Shown here in pieces: positions 61,957-64,000 of a DNA stretch of 64,000 nucleotides (its first letter is position 1; the number at the start of each line of letters is the position of its first letter). The stretch is from Lichenostomus cassidix (lineage: Eukaryota; Chordata; Aves; Passeriformes; Meliphagidae): the NCBI GenBank assembly GCA_008360975.2, contig CM039182.1:23346324-23410323 (forward strand), written 5' to 3'. Position numbers and translations under genes: made by a program. Below the pieces are notes generated by a model that saw nothing but the letters and a program-made list of their open reading frames with translations, was not told the origin of the DNA and ran no database searches.

Positions 61957-63957
61957 CCTGTCCCAAACAAATGCCACCTTTTCAGCACTAAGCCAGGGCT
62001 CAGACCTGCAGCTGCTGGTTTATTTGCTAGGGAAATCAGCAATGAGTTAACACGTCCTATCCTGTCCCCTGCCTTATGTGATTTGAATATGTGTATACAA
62101 AGAACAAAGGGAGTGGAGCACCTGTTAGATGAGCACCCATCTTCATTGCCTCTGACTTTATCATAACCCTTCCCCGGCAGTCACAGCAAATATGTACAGA
62201 ATGTAATAAATGGGGCACACAATACAAAGTACATTTAATTAACAGAAGTAAGTAAATGCACCAAGTGAGCAGGTTATATACTTATTAACTTCCTTTAGTT
62301 AGTTTCAAAAAAAATACCATGATGCTTCTGCTTATTTCATACTTATTTCATACTTCTGCTTATTTCAAACTAAAATTAGTACTCAGAATATTTTTTTCAG
62401 TTCTTTTCTAATGACAGCCTCTCCTTTTCTGTTACAAAAAAACATTAAACAGCTATTAAACAGCCTAATTTTTTTCTGAGCACTTTCAAGCCCATAACCT
62501 TTCTGTATTTTTTTTCTTAACATAACTCAGCAAATAATTAATTCCCTTTCTCTAAACAACATGTAATGTCAAGCGCCTCTGAGACATCTTTGAAATGAAA
62601 ATCCTATTGCTAGAGTGGACAGCTTACTACAGTTGTTAACTGCTGATTATTGTTTATTCTCCATTAACTCACATCAGTTTAAATTAATATTAATGTAGGG
62701 TTTGGATTTTGTCCAAAGCTGTCACTCACTGTACAAACCAGCAGCAAACTGGACAAACCCTCCCAAGCTGTGCAGTAACAGTTTGCGATGGCAAACATTC
62801 ATGGTGACAGAGATGGTTTATTCGTACAAAACCACACGATATTTTTCACTAAACAGCACTTAGACTATTTTGGCTTAACAAATTTTAGGCTAGACTGTAT
62901 TCTGCTTTGTGCAGGAGGTACTGGTTACAAGGAATTGCCTCCCCCTCATTGTGTGCTAGGAGCAGGAGTGCAGCAAGGTGCTAAGCCCTCGTCAGAAGGC
63001 ATGAACACTTAATTTTTACCTTAGTTAAAGGGAGGTACTTTCCTTAGTTAAAGGAAAGCACCCAGAGGCTTCCAGGTCCAATATAAGAAACACAAGGGTT
63101 ATTTCAGGTTAACAAAGCAGAATTACAGTGGTCCCACCAGAAATAATATTACAACCCAATATATGTCAGGAGATGAAGAGGCTATTTTGCATATTCCCAA
63201 AGGCTTTCTGGGTCCATTGTCCTGCCGCACTAAATGTTGTTGTTTATAACCTGCTGAACCCACTTAACTGGAGGCTAGATATATCAAATTACAACCTTTT
63301 ACAAAACCTAAGTTAGAAAATTAGTTAGTTTACTTGATTTCACCATGTACTAAAATATTGGTCACAGGTTCTAAGTGAGTTCTAACTGAAATGATGGGAG
63401 CTTTTGCATTGGAATAAAGATTGTATGGGCACTTTTAATGCCCCACATGGGCAAAGAAAACAATAATAGAAAAAGGAACAGATTAGCACAGTTAAGTTTT
63501 TCAAGTATGTCCTGTCATTTGCAGCATTTTAATATATTCTCTATGTCATTAATATGCTTCAAGTTTTTACACCAACTCACACAAATGTAGCACATGAAAA
63601 AAATGAATGGTATTTTTGTCTGTGGAATTGTAGCTTGTGCTAGTTGTTAAATGGCATTTAGACTTAATACAAACCAAACCTCCCTCCTTTTGAATAAAAA
63701 CAACTCCATTAAAGCAACACTATTTGCAGCACCAACATTCCGAACAGCTGTATTTCTGCAAATTTTAGTTATTTTATTAATAAGAAGCTTAATAATAACT
63801 TTGTTATGTGCTAAACTTGTTAGAGGTTTCAACGGAACAATGACACGGTATTCCCAACGTGAGCTAGAAGTAATGAGCTCCTGCTAAAGCAAGCAGGGAG
63901 GAACATCTCCCTGGCGCTGCCTTTGTCACCGTGTCGTTCACAAACACCTGCTCTTAC
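61957..63957 (-). other. HEPACAM2 5' flank or first intron
   Basis: No coding exon was recognised here. On the minus strand there is an acceptor-like TTTCCCTAG ending at 62027, and in-frame stop TAA at 62022-62020 just above the exon 1 start. The stretch is AT-rich apart from its right end. There is a small tandem duplication of a TTATTTCATACT-type unit near 62330-62370 and a duplicated CCTTAGTTAAAGG motif near 63020-63055. I could not identify a TATA box or a named factor site with confidence. Confidence 0.5.
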
Positions 63958-64000
63958 CTGAGCAAGCCTCCGACAGCACAGCAGCAGCTGGGGAGCTGAG
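63958..64000 (-). other. Upstream HEPACAM2 exon candidate (partial, runs off the window)
   Basis: A strong donor, CTCAG|GTAAGAG, ends an open minus-strand stretch that continues past the window edge. Two readings are possible. As an alternative first coding exon it ends in the same phase as exon 1, so it could splice straight to exon 2 and read ...EACS-G-ICSALK; mammals have a second first exon from memory. As a 5' UTR exon it could splice to the acceptor TTTCCCTAG at about 62027, 70 nt upstream of the ATG. The flanking DNA is richer in CpG than the rest of the window. No start codon for this exon is visible. Confidence 0.4.

Noticed and set aside
1..64000. CRISPR arrays, operons, rRNA or tRNA genes
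   Set aside because: The window is vertebrate genomic DNA. No spaced direct repeats of CRISPR type, no cloverleaf with A and B boxes and no rRNA core sequence was noticed.

Overview
The window looks like a piece of a bird genome. The main evidence is a set of degraded CR1 LINE 3' ends, with the hallmark CR1 tail on both strands, in AT-rich, intron-rich DNA. The species cannot be read from the sequence. No bacterial-type gene, CRISPR array, rRNA or tRNA was recognised.

The one intact protein-coding gene I can support is HEPACAM2, on the minus strand. Nine coding exons between 61956 and 42826 join in phase, with GT-AG introns, into a 458-residue type I membrane protein: signal peptide, cysteine-free V-type Ig domain, two C2-type Ig domains, one transmembrane helix and a tail of about 82 residues. 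A further splice donor at the right edge (63958) ends an upstream exon. That exon is either an alternative first coding exon or a 5' UTR exon. The DNA there becomes richer in G+C and CpG, as at the start of a promoter region. In mammals, from memory, the neighbour on that side is VPS50.

Downstream of HEPACAM2, where mammals carry SAMD9L and SAMD9, there is no intact SAMD9 gene. The minus strand at about 29318-28243 holds a frameshifted relic of the SAMD9/SAMD9L C-terminus, in the orientation expected from mammalian synteny. A second relic, at about 26109-25380 on the minus strand inside a G+C-rich island, resembles an importin-alpha (KPNA) retrocopy. Its N-terminal and C-terminal ends are present and much of the middle is missing.

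The rest (about 1-25 kb, 26.3-28.2 kb, 29.3-42.8 kb and the HEPACAM2 introns) is non-coding as far as I can see. It holds CR1 fragments, a probable solo LTR near 35.5-36.0 kb, a weaker LTR candidate near 10.7-11.3 kb, microsatellites and short tandem duplications. A long pyrimidine tract lies at 21514-21699 and a (TA)n run at 12883-12922. I found no new multi-gene system. The best leads are the SAMD9 relic, the importin-alpha relic, and an apparent reading-frame change in the HEPACAM2 signal-peptide exon.
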